Shown: one piece after another, positions 51,096 through 63,690 of the stretch | Layout: each line of letters starts with the position of its first letter | Position numbering within the stretch: position 1 is the first letter of the stretch | Assembly (NCBI GenBank): GCA_023333565.1 | Contig: JAJKFH010001810.1 | Location: forward strand, 992,001 to 1,056,000 | Direction of reading: 5' to 3' | DNA from: Puffinus mauretanicus | Taxonomy: Eukaryota > Chordata > Aves > Procellariiformes > Procellariidae | DNA length: 64,000 nt | Made by a program: the position numbers and the translations under genes | Notes under the pieces: generated by a model | Database searches by the model: none | Seen by the model: only the letters and a program-made list of their open reading frames with translations | Told to the model about the DNA's origin: nothing

Positions 51096-52844
51096 ATTAA
51101 TAATTGTGGTGCATTGTCTGCCATAGTAGTAAGGGTCACATACTAACATGACTTAGAGACATGTAATTGCTAATTATTCAATATTGACTTGATCCTTGAA
51201 AACTAAACTCTGAAAGCTGAATCAGATCTTGTGTAAATAAGAGATAAATTATAATTTTTTTTTAGTTCAGGGGTGTATATTCATCTTTTTATTCATTTTC
51301 TCTGTATATAATGCACTGGCTCAAGATGTTTCCCGTATCAGTTTTGAGACAATACTCTAATCAAGTCAGTGATCTTTTTTACTGTCTCTTTCTTCTTTTT
51401 TTTTTAGCTGCATGGCAAATACCGGCTTTTCCCTTAGCTGAGAAGTGTCTTTTCTGCTATTATTACTTTTCCAGAGGGATAGTTTCTCTTTGCTAGCTGG
51501 GAGAGGTAAGGAGGATGCTCACTGAGTGCATTACCCTTCTTTCACCAGGTAGCACGTGTGCTGAAGGTTTTATTTAAGCATTTATTTAATACCTATGGCC
51601 AAATGTTTGGACTCTGGGATAGTGCCAGACAATTTAATTCCTTGCTTTCCAACAGAACTGTAGTAGTAGAAGGTAATGCTGTGATTATTACCTTTGCACT
51701 AGATTTTTCTCCTGAGGCTATGTGAACACTTGGGAAGCATATCTGGCCAAAAATACATCTCTATCTTGCTCTGTTATTCTTCTTCTACATTTTTGTCATC
51801 CTGTTATTTGTCTATTTTATTTCTTTATATAAGGAATATAACTTCTGCATTATATTTCTTTGCTTTTCTGAGCTTTTACATTTCATTTTCATCCAAATTC
51901 ATACTTGTGGGCATTCTTCTGTTTGTTGTAGAGACAGCATTGAAAGTGGAGAGAGTTATAAAAATCCTGGTCTCAGAGTCAATACTAACTCTTGATCTGT
52001 CTTTGCTGGATTTCAATTGCCCAAATCCTACAAGCTGGTTGCAATATTTCAGTAAAATTTGGGAGCCCTAGGTGCGTACAGGATAAGGCAAGAAAAATGT
52101 AAGGCCCCACTTCACAACCAAGTTTTAAACTTGATTCCAAATGAAGGTGGTTTTGAAAAGAAAATAAGTTACTTCTTTGATCTTTCTGTTTTATATTAAA
52201 GATATTGAATTTCAGCATTTTTTCTGCAGATATTGATCCTTTTATGCACTTTCAAACTGTTTGGGATTCGTTAGGTAGCTTGTTAGGTATTGTAGATTCC
52301 AGGACTAGGGTTGTTTATTGTTCTCAGATGTCAGGTAAGATAGGGTGTCGTCGTCTTTTCTTTTGCCTCAAACTGATTTTACAAAACTATGGTTAGTTTA
52401 TTTGGATAGTCGTGAAAGAACAATTCTTTTAAAGGAAAAGAATTCACCTGCCTGAACAAATATAAGGTGTAAACAGGCTGAAAGAGATTATTTCTATTTG
52501 GAGATTTTACCTACAGTTTGGGGACAAAATCTGCTGTCAGTTAAGACATTGTAAACCCTGATTAAATCTGCTGTGGAATTGCTCTGGATTTATGGACGAA
52601 ACTGAAAACACAATATGCTCCACTTTGTTCTTTGTATTTTAAGGTACCAGAGGCTCTCATTACTCCATTTACAGGGGCAATAGCTGAGTTTACTGAAAAT
52701 AGGTATTTTCTAACAATTTTTGTTTTTTAATTTATCCCCCACAAGTTAGGTTGAATTCCCTATATTGAGCAAAAAGGACCAAAATATTTGACTTGGATGC
52801 ATAGCAAACTATTATCCACCAGAACATTAACTTTCAGGCACTCC

Positions 52845-52870
52845 ATATTTCTGTTTTATATTTCTGTTTT
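52845..52870 (+). repeat. Two tandem 13-bp units
   Basis: ATATTTCTGTTTT is repeated exactly twice back to back, consistent with replication slippage. Confidence 0.85.
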
Positions 52871-55350
52871 ATTATTTATCATAATGTCCAGTATAAGGAG
52901 TGGTGAGGGAAGGATTTGTTGTTCAGTCTTCTGGAGCATGAAAAGCTGAACTCTGGCTTGAAGTGATCATTGATTCCATCTTTCTACACAACTACAAATA
53001 CCTTAATCCATCAAATATTCATGTCATTTACATATAAACGAAGAACCAGTATTGTAAGTTTTCGTCTTTTGTGTAATCTGCTGCCCACCAAGCAATTGAG
53101 GTGGATGATTCTATGAAGTCCAGTTGCACTTCCTCAGCTCAAGCTCTTAGCCAATACATAAATTCTAGAAATGTATTTTTATATTTTTAAACACTACATG
53201 GTAAATTCTGTGGCAATCCTGTGTTCAGAAGGGATCAGTACTGCACCACGGCTGACTTAAGAACTGGAAAAGAAAATCAAAGTCAGGTGGCTGCATCGCA
53301 GTGGCTGAAAAACTAGTTTGTAGGTGAAGCATTTGCTTAAGGTTGGTATCATAATCGCATTGTTTGGGAACAAGGTGTTAATGTGTAATTTTTTTGCATT
53401 CTGAGCAGAATTCAAACTCTCTTGTCAGATCTGGGTTTTAAAAATTCCCCATCAGCTGTGATGCAGATAAATAGGTAGATTTTGCCAAGCAGCTGTATAA
53501 GCCTTGAGAACACTTTTATAATTTAATTATAAATTTCTCAAATGAGAGCTTTCTAATATGTTCTAATATAAACCCTTAAGTTTAGCAGTAATAAGAAGCT
53601 CCACTACAGGTTATTTCATAGGGTAGTTAGAATTAGTATCAGGTTTATCTAGAATGAAAGACAAATAGTTTTTCTATATATGATAAATGCAAGAGTAACC
53701 TATGTAATAATTAAGACTTGTACCTAACCAAATTTATCAAAGGCCATTTGAAGCTGAAAATACTTTTTGACAATCATACCTGAGATTCACCCGAGGAATT
53801 GGGAGTATTTTTTTTTTTAATTGTTTTCATCTATTTGTTTTTATTAAATGTTGAGCAATTCTAGCTTGTACTGATGTTAGAATTATGGATGCTTGACATT
53901 TTTGGATAGTAAGCCCTGGTATCAAAGGTCTAAATCCATCTGTTAAAGTGGAGTGCTGAAGTTGAGGTGTAATGGGGCTCGTTTTCATAGCTTCTCTGAA
54001 TCACCATTAATCATATTAGGAAGTATGGGCACCTAATGTTTTTTGAAAATCATATTACAATTTTGGGCAGCCCAGACCATTGAAAAAACACAAGTTTTAA
54101 TGTAGAATATTCAGTATTGGGATACTACAGGCAGTGTCTGTGTGGAGATGACAGTGTGTAGACCTACAGAAAAGCACATTAAGACTGGGATTTTAAAAGG
54201 ACGTAAGAGAGTAGAAAATCACTGAAATACAATAGTCCTTTTGAAACTTCCAATGGAGGAGAAAAGTAAAATTACCCTGCTAATTGTTAACTGCAATAAA
54301 TAAATAGCTAGATTTTAATGCATAAGAATAAAATAGGGAACGTATTGCCAAAGGCCTGTCAGAGTCCAAATTATTATCTATGTTTATAACTCCTTCGTGG
54401 AATTTTGCAAGAAATTTAAACTTTATCTGCAGAATTTTAGCCCAGAATTCTCTCAACTTTGACAATCTTAAAATTACTTGAGTTTAAAAAAGCTAAATCA
54501 ATTTTAAAGGGCACTTTTTAGAAAGTATATTTCAAGTGAGTGTCAATAGTGAGAACACAGAAGCAGAGACTGTATATGTGTCTTGGGTTTGATGTTTTTT
54601 TCCTGAATGGTAAAAGAGTAAATTAATTTCCCTTTCTCTATACTGCTGTCTGACCACTGAGGATAAAATTTACCTCATTTACGTGTTGTATTGATTCACA
54701 TGTTGTGAAAATGTTTTGTACAGGAGAAAAGCAGATTTGGTCTCTTATTTGTGATGTGCTCAGAATCATGTGACTTAATCACTTTGGGTAGTAACTGGAA
54801 CAGATAATCCCCTTGGAGCTTAAGGAAGTGCTACAAAATCAGGGTATGATGTTGCGATCCTTGATGACTTGGTTACTTGACCAAGGACCACCAGCGCTAT
54901 TTTTAAAGACTGGTGCTGAGAGGTGTAAAAGCAGTTAGTGGGTTTTTCATGTGGTTTAGGCACTTGGGAAAACTTTACTTGCCAGCTGCATTTTTATACA
55001 CTCCCAGACTTTTTCGGATATTCCCCAGTGTGTGTTAATATGGGATTACAAATGGGAAGCCTTTATTTTGTTCTAACCTAAATATGTTCATGATTAAATG
55101 TAAGAATGTGGATCAACCAGTTCTAAATCCTAAATGGATTAAAGAAAAGTGGGGTCAAGCTCCTCTTTTAAAAGCGGAAGGGTTGTCTTCGTCAGTGATT
55201 TGACCGGGTGTCCTCTCCTTTCTTCAACTCGTTCGCTAAGGATGTATGTATGTAGGAGAGAGGAAAAAGTTGTGACCCATCTGGCTTCCAGCTTTTGATG
55301 AGTTGGTTGGAACAGCATTAACCCCTAGTGATCACTGATGAGGGTCTGGG

Positions 55351-55375
55351 GTTTGTTTGTTTGTTTGTTTTGTTT
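55351..55375 (+). repeat. (GTTT)n microsatellite
   Basis: About six GTTT units with one extra T near the end, in MAGI2 intron 1. Confidence 0.85.
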
Positions 55376-57818
55376 CCCTATCTGTGAATCTCTTACGAAA
55401 GGAAGCACGCCTATTTTCTGTTCTGCAAAATTGTTGTTGTGTTAGAGTTTGTAGTAGCTGTGACGTTCAGGAGTTCACCAACCCTGGTAATGTGGTGCCC
55501 CTCCCCAATGCCTTCCCCCCTCCAAACCCCTCTGAACCACAGGATGGGTGCACAGGCATTTGGTTTGGACTAGCTGGTTTCTCTGCCTCTGCACACGTTG
55601 GCCAGACCATGAATCTACCTCAGTTCTTTAGCTAGCTACACGTTTTTCTGTCCTGTTTTTCCCCATGCCATGTCCCACCATCTTAGGAAGGGACATCTCT
55701 TTAATGCTGTATATAAGACTTTTACTTATGTTGTAAAACTTTGTTACATTTGCAGAAATGGGGAAATTGGTGGAAGTACATTCTTAAACTTGGGAACAGG
55801 TTGTGGAAAATAGTTCTTATGCTGAGATCAAAAGCACAGCCTACTGAAGAGAGTGGAGTTTCATGGATGCTGAGCCTAAAGAAAAGTTTATGGTGGCAGA
55901 TAGTTGTTTTTTTTTCTAGCAACTGCAGATAAACTACATTTTAATTTTGTTTTCTAATCATTTGTGGTAGGAGTATTTGGAAGTGTTTGGAGATACCTCC
56001 TAATCTAATTATTGCAGAATCCAAATACCTGAACACAAATAAAAAAAGCTATACAGGATTTTTTTGCTTAGACTGCTTAACAGCTTATGTTTGAAGAACG
56101 ATTTCAGTATCTCAGGTCTAGAATGGAAAACCAATACCCAGTTCAGACTGGAGTGATGCTTTCACTGTCTTTTAGTGAATAGCAGCAGCCTGAAAAATCC
56201 AAGCATCTGTGCCGTCTTCCCCATAGGAGCATGTGCAACCACTGTGCACTAGTTCGCATGCTAAAATACTTACTGCCCAGACTGGGTGAATAATTTTTTA
56301 AGTTGTCTTCATACATATTTATATGAGAGAATGAATTATTAGAGTGTCTTGCTTCTCTTTACACTTCATAGTTGAAATTTATGCCTATATGATCAGGTAT
56401 CCATTACACTCTGACATTTCACTGCTCAGCCACTTTCCCAGAGGATAATTTATTTATTCTTTTTATCTGCTTGTTTATAAAACTAGGATAGAAAGGAGTT
56501 TTACATAAGGGAGAATGAGGTTTTGGATGCAGGGAGGAAATACGGAGCATAAGAGAACAGCTAGAAACCCTGCAGGCTAAGAGGATGCTCTGTTTCATGG
56601 TGGTGTTACATTCTTCAGTGGTACATCAATACTATATTATGTCGGAAGCAACCCCTGCAGTTTCTCAGCCAGAGTGTCTTGTGAAGTCTCTGAGTCAGCA
56701 GATAATGGAGACAAATTTGGGATTTGAGAGAGTCCTTAAAAGAGACTTTATTCCTTTTTTAAATGGACATAAAAAAATGAACAGAGCTTCCTAAAAACAT
56801 TTTCTTGGTCCTTCTATATTTAATTCCTTTTGTTCTTATTCAAGTGTTATTTTCGTAACACTTTGTTTCAGTCTGGTCTGTTTAGGTTTGTATACCATTG
56901 TCGTCACTATTGTTTCTGAGTGCATTTGAATACTATATAAAATGACATGACAAACATCTGTCACATGTTGCTCTTTCATCCTCTCCCCAGGGAAGAATCA
57001 TGCCTGCAGTGCTGTATTTTTGTAAGACTTTTGCTGTTGGTTTTGGTTTTTTTAAGCTATATACACGTTGCTGTAAGTTTATGTTAGAGCAGGACGGGTC
57101 AAAAGAGAATAATTTGTACTTGGAGGAGAAGGAGGTGAAGATTTTGAGTTATCATCTGAACGCCTCTCTCATACATCTGGGAAAGGGTGGCAGTGCTCAG
57201 CCACTTGCTCTCTACTGTCTAGACCTGCTGATATTGTTGTGGGGTTTTCCAAGGCGTGCTAAGTGGAAAGGCTAAAACTGAGGACTTGGTTTTGCCTTTG
57301 GCTCAGAATAAAAGTCAGCGGACGTCCTGGTTTGTGTTGTTCTGCTAATGCACGACGGCGTCTTTTGCACAAACCCTCTCCCCTCGCAAGGGTCGGGGAG
57401 GTCTGCAGGCACGGCCGGACATCCTGAGCACAGTATCGAAGTACGAGCCTTCACTGGTGGTGGTGTGGTATGTTTTATGGGAACATCTGGTCAAGGAAAG
57501 GGAGATAATCATGACCTTCTGCGTACTGTACAGAACGGAGTGTGGCATTATGTCAGGCAGTAGATTGAGACAAATACTCTCACGATCAGAGCTGCCTGGA
57601 CGTCTCTGCTACAGTGACCAATTTGCTAGGAGCCTAAGGCTGCAAAGTGACATTAACTGGCAGAGGGAGATCATGGCAAGTGACTTCCCATGCTTTCAAG
57701 GAAGCTGGCTGCAAAACCTGCTTGTTCAGTTCTAACCAACTGCTCTTGATTGTCTTGGAAGAGATGAAAATGGTTGCTTGAGTCTGGGATGAAGAAGCTA
57801 CTGAAGTGGGTGATTCTT

Positions 57819-57830
57819 CCCCCCCCCCCC
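57819..57830 (+). repeat. Poly(C) run of 12
   Basis: Twelve consecutive C bases between TTCTT and TTAAAAAA. The run is isolated, and its length is prone to slippage and assembly error. Confidence 0.85.
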
Positions 57831-58384
57831 TTAAAAAATGTACAGAAAATATATGGTCCACCTTTACAGAAACAGCTTTTATTTTTGTAACAATTACATT
57901 ATTTCAGAGCTACAGTTAAACTACTTTCTCATTTTCTTTGCATGTTTTTTCCAGGACTGTATAGGATGTACTGTAACAATTTTCATTTTTGTGTGAAGGT
58001 TACTTTTACTCAATAATGCGTTAGGTGATTGTGCAGTATCGTGCCCAGAGTTGCAGAGACACTGACTCTAGACTTGCGGATTTATCAGTGAAAGTTCACT
58101 GAGTCTGGCCTTTCTTGGATTGCATCTTGTGGTATGTCTTATCTTAGGATTCATAGCTTTTTAGCCTAGGCCGGACTATTACCATCACACAATTGACCCC
58201 ACCCCATACTCACCATGTAATTTTAATAGATTTTTTTTTTCATGAAGGACGTAAGTTTTGGGATTTTTTTCCTTTAGTCGAGCTTATCTTTTAGAAATAT
58301 GCACCATCTTGATATAAGGTCCTTAAGGGACAAGAAATTCATGATAGGTGAAGTGTTCCACAATTAATTATTCAAACTCTTAAA

Positions 58385-58730
58385 AAAACTTCTTTATTTC
58401 TAGTGTATGTTTCTACCTTCAGCTTCCAGTTGTTGAACTTTGTTAGGCATTTGAATGAAAATTAAAGAACTCTCTAATATCAAAAATATCCTCATACATA
58501 TATCTGGAGAAGATGACTAAATTGCTTCTTAACCTTCTGTATGCAAACTACACACCTGAACTTTATTCAGTAATATCCATTTTCCAGCTTTCCAGTTGTT
58601 TCTGTAGCTCCTTTTGAAGTCTTTATAATTTATCAACATCTGCTTAAAATACAGACACCGAAGTCAACCCCAGTATTCCTCTAATGGCAGAATGCGATGC
58701 TGATAATACACTGTTTGAATATTCACCTTA
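58385..58730 (-). mobile_element. Ancient degraded CR1-type LINE fragment, antisense
   Basis: Patchy but ordered matches to an old sauropsid CR1 family read in antisense: TTTCTACCTTCAGCTTCCAG, GTTAGGCATTTGAATGAAA, TTGCTTCTTAACCTTCTG, TTTATCAACATCTGCTTAAA, CCAGTATTCCTCTAATGGC. Divergence is high with many small indels. The order of segments is preserved over about 340 bases, which argues against chance. The subfamily cannot be named by eye. Confidence 0.7.
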
Positions 58731-58773
58731 TTATCCATGCAGTGATCATCTTCACACCAGATCACCATTTCTT

Positions 58774-58860
58774 ATCATAGAATCATAGAACAGTTTGTAT
58801 TGGAAGGGACCTTTAAAGGTCATCTAGTCCAACCCCCCTGCAGTGAGCAGGGACATCTTA
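58774..58860 (-). mobile_element. CR1 3' tail, antisense
   Basis: The ATCATAGAATCATAGAA start is the complement of the CR1 terminal repeat. It is followed by the conserved GGAAGGGACCTTTAAAGGTC and TCTAGTCCAACCCCCCTGC segments, then AGTGAGCAGGGACATCTT. Only the last 85 or so bases of the element are present. Confidence 0.9.
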
Positions 58861-58905
58861 TAGAATCATAGACATCATAGAATCATAGAATCATACAGGT
58901 TGGGG
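58861..58905 (-). mobile_element. Second antisense CR1 tail, very short
   Basis: Repeated AGAATCATAGA-type units followed by CAGGTTGGGGGA mark the extreme 3' end of another antisense CR1. It is cut off after a few bases by the sense-oriented copy. The tail repeats here may also have served as the landing site or been expanded by slippage. Confidence 0.7.
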
Positions 58906-58910
58906 GAGGA

Positions 58911-59616
58911 AGGGATTGAGAGCAGCCCTGCTGAGAAGGACTTGGGGGGGACTCATGGATGAAAAGCTGGACATGAGCCAGCAATGTGCGCTCGCAGCCC
59001 AGAAGGCCAACCGTATCCTGGGCTGCATCAAAAGAAGTGTGGCCAGCAGGTCGAGGGAGGTGATTCTGCCCCTCTCCTCTGCTCTGGTGAGACCCCACCT
59101 GCAGTCCTGCGTCCAGCTCCGGAGCCCTCAGCACAAGAAGGACATGGACCTGTTGGAGCGGGTCCAGAGGAGGGCCACAAAAATGATCGAGGGGGTGGAA
59201 CACCTCTCCTATGAGGAAAGGCTGAGAGGGTTGAGGTGGTTCAGCCTGGAGAAGAGAAGGCTCTGGGGAGACCTTATTGCAGCCTTTCAGTACTTAAAGG
59301 GGGCTTATAAGAAAGATGGGGACAAAGTTTTTAGCAGGGCCTGTTGCGACAGAACAAGGGGGAATGGTTTTAAACTAAAAGAGGGTAGATTTAGACTAGA
59401 TGTAAGGAAGAAAGTTTTTACGATGAGGGTGGTGAAACACTGGCACAAGTTGCCCAGAGAGGTGGTAGATGCCCCATCCCTGGAAACATTCAAGGTCAGG
59501 CTGGACGGGGCTCTGAGCGACCTGATCTAGTTTAAGATGTCCCTGTCAATGTTGGGGTATTGGAATAGATGACCTTCAAGGGTCCCTTCCAACCCAAACT
59601 ATTCTATGATTCTATA
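58911..59616 (+). mobile_element. CR1 LINE, 5'-truncated, sense orientation
   Basis: This is the 3' end of a chicken-repeat-1 non-LTR retrotransposon. It carries the C-terminal part of ORF2 and a 3' untranslated region that closes with the diagnostic ATTCTATG-type repeat (ATTCTATGATTCTATA). The 5' truncation is typical of target-primed reverse transcription. The coding part is open over 192 codons, so the copy is fairly young within the window. It is not autonomous: no endonuclease domain and almost no reverse transcriptase remains. It abuts oppositely oriented CR1 tails. Confidence 0.93.
58955..59530 (+). pseudogene. CR1 ORF2 C-terminal fragment
   Basis: In-frame sequence from [13 protein letters not shown] to a terminal GALSDLI stop. 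It contains segments typical of the CR1 ORF2 C-terminus: [51 protein letters not shown], and [18 protein letters not shown]. Upstream, the expected continuation ([11 protein letters not shown]) is read in a different frame, so an extra base around 58946-58955 breaks the frame. The reverse transcriptase and endonuclease domains lie further 5' in an intact element and are absent. This is a retrotransposon remnant and not a host gene. Confidence 0.88.
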
Positions 59617-60599
59617 ACTATATAGCTTCCTATTCTGAGACACAGAGAATGATAGGATTTATGCCTAATGAGGCTATAAGTCTGCATGAAAGGAGCTGTG
59701 AATTGTGAACTGGACCTTGTCTCTTTGCTTGCATGTTCCAGAATGTGTGTATGTATCATACAGAGTTACTTTTAAAGTCGTATTATGTGTAAAAGTAACC
59801 ATTCTGATAATTGCAGTGGGAAAAAAGGCAGAGGTCAAATACCTAACATTTCTTTGCAGTGAAAAAAAAAAATCCCATATTAACAGGCATCTATCCCCAT
59901 CCAAAAACTTAGAAAACAGAATTATGTCATTACTAAGTGGTGCCCTTTATTAGTAACCCAGTCATTAGCAGTGATTTATGCCACTTTTAGGCAAAGGCAA
60001 TTTTGTGAGGTGTGCTGGGAAAGGAAGACAAAATGGTGTTAGGATTTCAAACAATCAATGAGTCAACAAGCTTAGGTAGGGCTCCTAATCGCAGTTTCCC
60101 TGTGACAATTTTGAGAAGGGTAGTGAAGCAGTTAGCTTGCCATATTCCACCCAAATTCTGCAATTGATAGAGAGAAAAAAAAATGGCAATATCTACCTTC
60201 TTCCCAAAAGGACAGGGTTGGTCTGGCCATAACCACTCATCCAAGTGAAGGGAATACAGCTGTCAGTCTGCTCAGGAAATCCATACTGTAGTTCTTGCAG
60301 TAGGCTGGTGGGGTCTGGGACTTCAGCCTCAGCAGGTCGAGCTTGGTCTTAGCTGGGTAATGCAGGATGTTTTGAGCTGCCCTCTTCCCTAAAAGAAGTC
60401 AATAGCTTGTGTCCAGTCACCTAGGGCAGCTTTACACAACATACAAGCATATGGAGGTTTTGTAGCCACCAGCACCTGGAGACAGTGTGTGATCTGATCT
60501 GATAGCTCGCATAGATGCACCTTCTGGCTGGCCAGTTGGGTGGTCAGCTACACAGAGAGTAGGTCCAGGTTACCTTCCAAGCACATCAAGATCAGATAA

Positions 60600-60900
60600 T
60601 ATAGAAGGGGACACAAGGGAACAAGTAGGTGGTCTGCCACTCGCAGGGAATAAAAATGGGCAGGTAAGAGGCATTAAGGTAGGACTGAAGGGATGAAGAA
60701 GGGACGATGGGGTCAAATGGAGTACTGGGAAGAATATACAGGGGAGACAGGTGGTAATGGGGTGAGAGATGTGAAGAATAGTGGGGATTTACAGAGGGCA
60801 AAGAGGGTATGTGGACTGAGAGATATCCCAGGGGAAGAGATGGGAAGGGGTTGGTCAGACACGAGCCGTAGTGGCAGGAGATGGGAGCGTGAACCTTGGT
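60600..60900. other. Purine-rich, G-skewed block
   Basis: The plus strand is dominated by G and A with many GGG and GGGG runs (for example GATGGGGTCAAATGG, CAGGGGAGACAGG, GGTAATGGGGTGAGAG). The reverse strand is correspondingly pyrimidine-rich. No coding signature or known repeat is seen; in nascent MAGI2 RNA it would be G-rich. Confidence 0.5.
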
Positions 60901-61706
60901 GTTGCAAAACTGGACTCTCTAATGACCTGCTCCTTCATCTGATTTGCACACCACTCCCTTTTGGCTTCATTTGCATGGCTTACATACTGAAAGGATGTGA
61001 TTTGCTGGGAAAAGTTATTTAATCTATAAAAAGCACTTTAAGAAGCAGACTATCAAGAAGGTGCTCAGGGCATGAGGAATGATATGGCAGATAGGAATAC
61101 AGTGGCTTAGAAACATAAATAAGAGAAGTTCAGCAGCATTATTTCCATTTGTAAAGTTTTTACTAGAGTGCATGTCAGTATAACAAGTAACATTTTATAT
61201 CTTATCACAGTAGTACTCTGCACATTTATTCTACTGAGCAGAGAGTAAACATAAACTATAAATAACTTGGGCTTCAGATCGTGTGGGTTTTTTTCCCCTG
61301 ACTTTTCAGATAAGATGCAAAATTGCCTCAGCAGAGCCCTGCTAGAAAGTGGCTGATTGTTCTTATTTCCCTGCTTTCTCCTTCTGAAAGGAGTTTGGCA
61401 GTACTCTATTTTATTGTCTTGGGTCTACCGGTCCTTGAGAATGACGTTTACAGCCCTAAATTTACCACCTGCATTTTGAAGGGAAAGTTAGGAACCTCAG
61501 AGAAGAATCCACAACACCTTGTGTGGTGCAGGGTGGGAGATGCCTCTGCTATCCTCAGCGTATCCTCCTGCTGCTGAACCCTGCCCCTCTTCTAAATGTA
61601 TGATGCAAGCAGGCAGTCGAGAGGCAGGAGCCACCTCTTTACATAGCTGTTTGGGATACAGGTGGTATGCTCTGCCTTTTAAAAGATACCTGAAGAAGGG
61701 TGGCAT

Positions 61707-61773
61707 TTACATATATAAGTGTGTGTATGTGCATATATATACACACACACTAGCCTATGTTATTTATATGTAA
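61707..61773. repeat. Nested TG/CA and AT inverted repeat
   Basis: Outer arms TTACATATA (61707-61715) and TATATGTAA (61765-61773) enclose inner arms of (GT)n (61719-61726) and (AC)n (61741-61750). The whole can fold as a cruciform or hairpin and has Z-DNA-prone alternating purine-pyrimidine runs. Confidence 0.8.
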
Positions 61774-63569
61774 TAGCCTAATGACAAGATCCCTTAGCCA
61801 GGAAGTGGAAAGCCCGAGTTGCAAATTCTCTTCTCCCTGACGAAATCGAAAACTTCATTTGCTACCTTCTAGGTAGACGCCCTCACCCCAGATGCCAGGC
61901 TCGCTTATATGGTGAGAAAACACTCGACACAGTACTTTTGAAATTATATGACTGTGAAGAACTGAATGCAGGCTGGTCTGCTTTCACATTGTGTGCTTTT
62001 CTTTAATTTTGCCTTTAAAGAGTGAAGTCTTTGGAGTTAAAATTGTCTTCTGCTGCTGTTTATCACATACAACGGGGGCGTCATCCCAGTTGAGACCTTT
62101 TCATTCTGAATCATTTTTTTCAGGCAGTTAAATAATTTGTTTGGTATATGAACTTATCAAAAGCCTAAACTTAAATGTTTAAGACCATCCAACCCACTGT
62201 TCTATATATAAATCAACGTAAGAAGTGTTTTTCACTAAATTGTGCATGGTAGGTGGTTGCTCTTTTAAGATTTGGGGATAGGTCAGAATTTGCTGAACCT
62301 AATTTGTCATGAAAGATGTAGATAGAATTAACACGATATCTATGGAAAACCTAAACCTGGGGTTCTTGTCTCTTTTTTTTTATTATTATTTTTTAGTATA
62401 TCACCAATGAAGTATCTGGCTGTAATATATTTAAGATGAAGCCTTTTTTAGTGTTAGGAAGGACTGCAAAATTTAATTCTGATTAGTGAATATTTTTTGC
62501 CTTACGCAATTGAAGTTAAAACATTCAACAATCCTTTTGCCTTTGAGAAATGTCAGAATTACAGTCGGCTCCATTCCTCTCGTTCTGTGGCTTCCATGTG
62601 AACGGAGGTCATGCCACCATTCACTGTGGTGACTTGCTCCGATTTTAAGGTCAGATGAAGACTTGTGCAGAACCTTGGCCATCGGTGGCCAAATGTATTT
62701 ATAATCTTTCACATTCCTCTGGTCTTAGATGGAGAGTCATTACTGAAGGAAGCTATGATGAATCATAATCTGTTGACATTTGATGTGGTCTGGAAGGAAC
62801 GTTGGGGAACTGGCTGGAGTGGTGAATTAGTCTTGATCTATGGCTGATACCACCTGAATTTGGTAAATAATCAGCCTGGGGCCAGCACATGACTCCTATT
62901 AGCATTCCGTACCTGGATTAAGGCTTACAGTAAGCGCATTGAGCACGCTGTACATTTGCCTTAGTTGGGTTTTTATATAAACAGAGCTCTAGAAACGGCA
63001 CAAAACCCACGGTCCGTAGGGGGACAGCCACTGGCACAGCTGTTTGGTGAGCTTTTGGGGTGGAGAAATCACTGCAGTTGCACAGTTTACCAGGCATGCC
63101 ATGCTTATCTAAATAATAAGGTTATAGCAAGTAATTAAGTTCTTATTCCAAAGTTGTAATTACTGTTTAAGCACCAAATTATTCCCACGTGGCACAAAGA
63201 GTTATGGATATGAACAGTTCTGAATTTTCTTCATTTTCAGCAACTGTGAGTTCTTTTGTAAGTCTGCCCTGTACTGCTTAGTGCACAGGCTTATATTAGG
63301 TCAGATTTTGGAATATAGTGTCTTTCACTGCGGGAAATAAGCAGCATAGAAGGAACTTACAATTTCAGGAAAATTGAGGCTTACAGTACAAAGTAGTGTT
63401 TTATACTGCAAACTGAAAGACAGCACATGAATAATTGACTGGACGCTGAGATTCAGGTCCAGTTTCACACCCACATCTTTTTTGTGGGTAACATAGCTTT
63501 AAAAAAAAAAAAGAAATAACTTAAATGCTGTGCAGTCTGAGTTCACACCATACTGATTATAGTCTGTTT

Positions 63570-63690
63570 GCTTAGACGATAAGCTCCTTAAGATACAGGC
63601 TTTTTCTTCACACAGCAGCTACCATTATGGGGCCCTGATCTCAGAGGGTTTTTGTGCAAGCAGTGTGGTACAATCGGTAATGATATCTGA
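63570..63690 (+). mobile_element. L2-like 3' end remnant
   Basis: GACGATAAGCTCCTTAAGAT followed by ACAGGCTTTTTCTTC and CATTATGGGGCCCTGATCTC resembles the 3' end of ancient amniote LINEs ('gactgtaagctctttggggcaggg...caatggggtcctgatc'). The remainder fades into unique sequence. Confidence 0.55.

Noticed and set aside
58883..59203. Minus-strand 106-codon frame
   Set aside because: It is the complement of the CR1 ORF2 fragment and has no independent support.
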